Source: Bacilli bacterium
Lineage (GTDB): Bacteria; Bacillota_I; Bacilli_A; RF39; UBA660
DNA length: 8,563 nucleotides
Reading direction: 5' to 3'
Assembly (NCBI GenBank): GCA_024693165.1
Contig: JAILLM010000107.1
Coordinates: forward strand, 1-8,563
Program-made: the position numbers and the translations under genes
Shown: in pieces, positions 5,922 through 8,563 of the stretch
How the letters are laid out: each line of letters begins with the position of its first letter
How positions within the stretch are numbered: the first letter of the stretch is position 1
The notes under the pieces: model-generated
Databases searched by the model: none
The model's input: only the letters and a program-made list of their open reading frames with translations
Told to the model about the DNA's origin: nothing

Positions 5922-7455
5922 AATAAAGAGTTTTAAAACTAAAGTATACTTACATCCTATGATGGCTTTAATAATGCTAATATTCTTTGTAATTATATTA
6001 AGTGGTATTCTTAATCTATTTGGAGTATCAGCTAGTTACAATACAGTTAACTCAGTTACTGGATCTTATCAATCAAATCTAGTTACTGTTGAATCATTAT
6101 TTAGTTTAAGAGGATTAAAATATATTTTCTCAAATACAGTTGCAAACTTTTCTTCTTTTGCGCCATTAATAATGCTACTTATTTCGCTTATTGGAATAGG
6201 TATTCTAGAAGAAAGTGGATTCTTAGCAACATTCTTCTTTGCTGTAACTAAAAGAGTTCCTAAATATGTAGTTACATTTGTATTATCATTATTATGTGTA
6301 CTGTTTAGTATTGCTGGTGACGTATCTTATGTACTATTTATTCCAATGGCAGCACTTTTATTTAAACACGGAAGAAGAAATCCTTTAGCAGGTATCATTG
6401 TTTCATTTATATCAATCTCAGTTGGATTTGGTATTAATATGTTAATGAGTGGTATTGATTCGTCTCTTGCAGAAATGACAGTACTAGCTGCTAAAATGCA
6501 TGGTAATTATTCATTAAGTTCGTCTGGACTTTTATTTATAATGTTCTTTGCAACAAATATAAGTAGTATTTTAATAACTTATATTTGTGAAAAATATACT
6601 ATTTATCAACTTGGTAAATATGAACCAGATGAAGAAGAAATTACATTTGATAAAGATAGATTAACAAAAAGAGAAGTAAGAGGACTTTTATTTGCAGGTG
6701 CAGGATTTATCCTTTATGCAATAGTTCTTATTTATAATATTATTCCATATGTTCCATTTGGTGGTAATTTCTTAGATTACTCTCAAAGTAGATACATAGA
6801 TAAATTATTTGGTGCTAATTCATTCTTTAATAGTGGATTTATATTTGTAATTACATTTATGTTTTTCTTAATTGGATTCTTATATGGATTAGGTGCTAAA
6901 ACAATCGAAGATCATAGAGATGTATGTGATTTCCTATCTAAATCATTAGATGGTATTGGAAAGAATATAATCTTAATATTCTTTGCAAGTATATTAGTAT
7001 CATTGTATAAATATACTAACATTGGATCTTTAATCACGGCATTCTTTTCAAGTATTATTTATAAATCAAATTTTAGTGGACTACCACTTATATCACTTGT
7101 AGTATTTGTAACACTTATTACTACATTATTCTTACCATCATTAACTGCAAGATGGGAGATACTTTCTGGTACAGTAGTTCCATTATTAATGACAAGTGGA
7201 TATACAGCTAATTTTGCACAATTAATATTTTCATCTTTTGGTACTGTATTCTATGGCTTAACTCCAATTATGGCTTATTATGTTATTTATCTATCATTCA
7301 GTGATAAATATGATAAAGGTGGTACTGGAGTATTAAAGAGTTTAAGATATCTACTTCCATATGTATTTATAATACTAGCTATGTGGATTATCTTAGTTAC
7401 TTTATGGGTACTTGTTGGTATTCCATTAGGTGTTGGTACAAACGTACTTTTATAG
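5914..7455 (+). CDS. AbgT-family (p-aminobenzoyl-glutamate type) transporter homologue
   Basis: A 513-residue integral membrane protein with about eleven to thirteen hydrophobic segments. Features of the AbgT family include the N-terminal 'LHPMMAL' start of TM1, 'NFSSFAPLIMLLISLIGIG' (78-96), 'GRRNPLAG' (153-160), and the hairpin region 'SVGFGINMLMSGIDSSLAE' (169-187) with conserved D182. In the second half it has 'PSLTARWEIL' (408-417, with W414) and 'GLTPIMAYY' (448-456). Characterised members (E. coli AbgT, gonococcal MtrF, Alcanivorax YdaH) import p-aminobenzoyl-glutamate or export sulfonamides. Several conserved positions differ here: SAKW becomes TARW, and the RxxD before the last hairpin becomes SSFG. 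Substrate is therefore uncertain. Two adjacent ATGs (5911 and 5914) are possible; 5914 has the better spacing from AAGGGAG (5901-5907). It is the last gene of the par unit, and a terminator begins in its stop codon. Confidence 0.75.
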   Translation: MNRIKSFKTKVYLHPMMALIMLIFFVIILSGILNLFGVSASYNTVNSVTGSYQSNLVTVESLFSLRGLKYIFSNTVANFSSFAPLIMLLISLIGIGILEESGFLATFFFAVTKRVPKYVVTFVLSLLCVLFSIAGDVSYVLFIPMAALLFKHGRRNPLAGIIVSFISISVGFGINMLMSGIDSSLAEMTVLAAKMHGNYSLSSSGLLFIMFFATNISSILITYICEKYTIYQLGKYEPDEEEITFDKDRLTKREVRGLLFAGAGFILYAIVLIYNIIPYVPFGGNFLDYSQSRYIDKLFGANSFFNSGFIFVITFMFFLIGFLYGLGAKTIEDHRDVCDFLSKSLDGIGKNIILIFFASILVSLYKYTNIGSLITAFFSSIIYKSNFSGLPLISLVVFVTLITTLFLPSLTARWEILSGTVVPLLMTSGYTANFAQLIFSSFGTVFYGLTPIMAYYVIYLSFSDKYDKGGTGVLKSLRYLLPYVFIILAMWIILVTLWVLVGIPLGVGTNVLL

Positions 7456-7482
7456 AATGGTTTATTAACCGTTCTATTTTTT
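7453..7482 (+). terminator. Rho-independent terminator of the parA-to-transporter unit
   Basis: A 10-bp stem pairs TAGAATGGTT (7453-7462) with AACCGTTCTA (7467-7476), with one T-G wobble (7458/7471) and a four-base loop TATT, followed by six T (7477-7482). The stem begins at the transporter stop codon TAG. This is the strongest terminator in the window. Confidence 0.9.
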
Positions 7483-7484
7483 AC

Positions 7485-7490
7485 TATATT
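7485..7490 (+). promoter_or_regulatory. Possible -10 element for the thioredoxin-like gene pair
   Basis: TATATT lies directly after the terminator T run; TACTAT at 7482-7487 is an alternative reading. There is no TGn extension and no good -35, since the expected region is inside the terminator. A start near 7494-7497 would leave a very short leader before the Shine-Dalgarno AGGGTGAT (7494-7501). The strong upstream terminator implies a promoter is needed somewhere here. Confidence 0.35.
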
Positions 7491-7504
7491 TAAAGGGTGA
7501 TCTT

Positions 7505-8110
7505 ATGAAGAAAGTATTAATTTTAATTATTTCGTTACTTGTATTCATTCCAAATGTTTATGCAAAGGAAAAGACAACTGTCTCAGTCTTTTATAGTGAA
7601 TCATGTATTCATTGTAAACACTTACATACTTATCTTGATGAGTTAGAGAAAGATGAAACATATAATAAAATGTTTAAAGTAGACTATTATGAGATTCATG
7701 ATAGTACTAATTCAAGTCTTTTTGATAAAGTATTAGCATACTTTAAAAAGTCATCATCAGGAGTTCCTTTTTATGTAATAGGTGATAAGTATGAAGTAGG
7801 ATTCCCAAATTCAGAAACAATGCAAGAACAATATGAAAAACAAGATAAAAAGATAAAAGAATTAATTGAAAAAGCTTATAAGAATAATCAAATGAATATA
7901 GTAAAAGAAATAGATGAAGGAAAAGTAAAAGTTACTACAACAGTAAAAGAAACACTTCCTTTAGTAGAAGAAAATAATGTACTTGTAGAATCAAATAAAA
8001 AGCCATTCTTTAATAAATATATGTTAATAGGTATAATCCCCGCAGTTTTAATTATTGCTGCCGTTCTAATAGTATTTAAACTCAAGAAAGAGGTTAAACA
8101 TGAAGAATAA
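7505..8110 (+). CDS. Secreted, membrane-anchored thioredoxin-fold protein with CxxC
   Basis: A 201-residue protein with an N-terminal signal peptide (about residues 1-20, cleavage likely after VYA), an extracytoplasmic thioredoxin-like domain (about 24-125), a Lys/Glu/Val/Thr-rich linker and a C-terminal membrane helix (about 172-191) followed by a basic tail (KLKKEVK). The domain has 'VSVFYSESCIHCKHL' with active-site C34-I-H-C37 and the cis-proline region GVPF (P88). This suggests a thiol-disulfide reductase or oxidase acting at the outer face of the membrane, similar in layout to ResA/TlpA- or DsbA-like proteins, but I cannot name the family. ATG 7505 follows AGGGTGAT (7494-7501). It overlaps the next gene, a likely paralogue, by 11 bp. 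Partners and direction of electron flow are not visible; a membrane electron donor such as CcdA/DsbD might be encoded beyond the window. Confidence 0.85.
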   Translation: MKKVLILIISLLVFIPNVYAKEKTTVSVFYSESCIHCKHLHTYLDELEKDETYNKMFKVDYYEIHDSTNSSLFDKVLAYFKKSSSGVPFYVIGDKYEVGFPNSETMQEQYEKQDKKIKELIEKAYKNNQMNIVKEIDEGKVKVTTTVKETLPLVEENNVLVESNKKPFFNKYMLIGIIPAVLIIAAVLIVFKLKKEVKHEE

Positions 8111-8563
8111 ATACATATTATTATTTTTAATAGGATTATTCATACCATCTTTAGTATTTGCTCATGAAGCTAATACTAAAGTTGAAGTAGATGTTTTCTA
8201 TAAGGAAAAAGATGATTCATATAATACTTTAATGACTGCTTTAAACGAACTTTCTATGGAAGAAGAAACTATGGGGAAATTTGAAGTAACAATTTATCCA
8301 TATACTGATACTTTATGTCAAAAAATATATAAATATGCCTCTTATGAAAATGGAACAGAATTATTAGTATTTATTGGTAATAAAATTACATTTGGTTTTA
8401 GTAATAAAAAATATATTCAAGGAACAATTGATTCTATTTCTTCATTATATACTTATTACAAAAATGATATAAAAAAGAATATTTTAAGCGAATATAAATC
8501 AACATACACAAGTGTAGTAGATGAAATAAGAGAAGGATATTATGATTCTTATTTAGAAAGTTC
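8100..8563 (+). CDS. Thioredoxin-fold paralogue without the CxxC motif (3' truncated)
   Basis: The frame is open from ATG 8100 to the window end (154 residues visible, no stop). A signal peptide covers about residues 1-21 (hydrophobic core 'ILLFLIGLFIPSLVFA'). The rest aligns by eye with the preceding protein: 'VEVDVFY' against 'VSVFY', a central 'KFEVTIY' against 'MFKVDYY', and 'ELLVFIGNKITFGF' against 'PFYVIGDKYEVGF', where G93, K95, G99 and F100 fall at the same numbers in both. The active-site CIHC is replaced by DDSY (38-41), the cis-proline by L88, and only one cysteine (C73) is visible. It therefore looks like a non-catalytic duplicate, perhaps a partner or scaffold. The start follows AGAGGT (8089-8094) and overlaps the preceding gene by 11 bp. 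The C-terminal end, and whether it is also membrane-anchored, cannot be seen. Confidence 0.85.
   Translation, partial: MKNKYILLFLIGLFIPSLVFAHEANTKVEVDVFYKEKDDSYNTLMTALNELSMEEETMGKFEVTIYPYTDTLCQKIYKYASYENGTELLVFIGNKITFGFSNKKYIQGTIDSISSLYTYYKNDIKKNILSEYKSTYTSVVDEIREGYYDSYLES

Noticed and set aside
7888..8085. A 65-residue minus-strand open frame
   Set aside because: It is antisense to the linker and membrane helix of the thioredoxin-like gene, and its Ser/Thr-rich low-complexity content is expected from the complement.

Overview
The window is a compact, very AT-rich stretch of a bacterial chromosome whose genes all read on the + strand. Gene content (tilS-ftsH, soj/spo0J-type parA-parB, a short MscS channel and a DUF951 protein), full Shine-Dalgarno sequences and the low GC point to a low-GC Firmicute, probably an uncultured Bacilli/Erysipelotrichia-like or related gut lineage; the assignment is inference. 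Translation follows the standard code: all twelve tryptophans I counted in the proteins shown use TGG, and the nine visible stop codons are TAA or TAG.

Layout. (1) 2-2403: the 3' end of tilS (tRNA-Ile lysidine synthase) overlaps ftsH (membrane AAA+ zinc protease) by 11 bp, and the unit closes with a terminator whose loop contains the ftsH stop codon. (2) 2435-3206: a single-gene unit with an extended -10 promoter, encoding an unrecognised 235-residue membrane-anchored extracytoplasmic protein, with its own terminator. (3) 3217-7482: a five-gene unit, parA-parB-mscS-DUF951-AbgT-like transporter, with overlapping or nearly abutting genes, ending in a terminator that starts inside the last stop codon. 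(4) 7485 to the window end: two overlapping genes for secreted thioredoxin-fold proteins. The first has a CxxC motif and a C-terminal membrane anchor; the second, cut by the window end, looks like a redox-dead paralogue.

How they fit: ParA/ParB are the chromosome-origin segregation pair, so the window is probably near oriC, and tilS-ftsH are commonly found in the same part of Firmicute chromosomes. MscS and DUF951 are probably passengers in the par operon. Most of the window is ordinary housekeeping sequence and I see no clearly new multi-gene system. Points worth a second look are the thioredoxin/pseudo-thioredoxin pair, a Rho_N/SAP-like motif at the FtsH C-terminus, an unusual set of DNA-specificity residues in ParB, an AbgT homologue lacking residues thought important for transport, and the unknown surface protein. 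No RNA genes, insertion sequences, CRISPR arrays or gene-free stretches over 300 bases were found.
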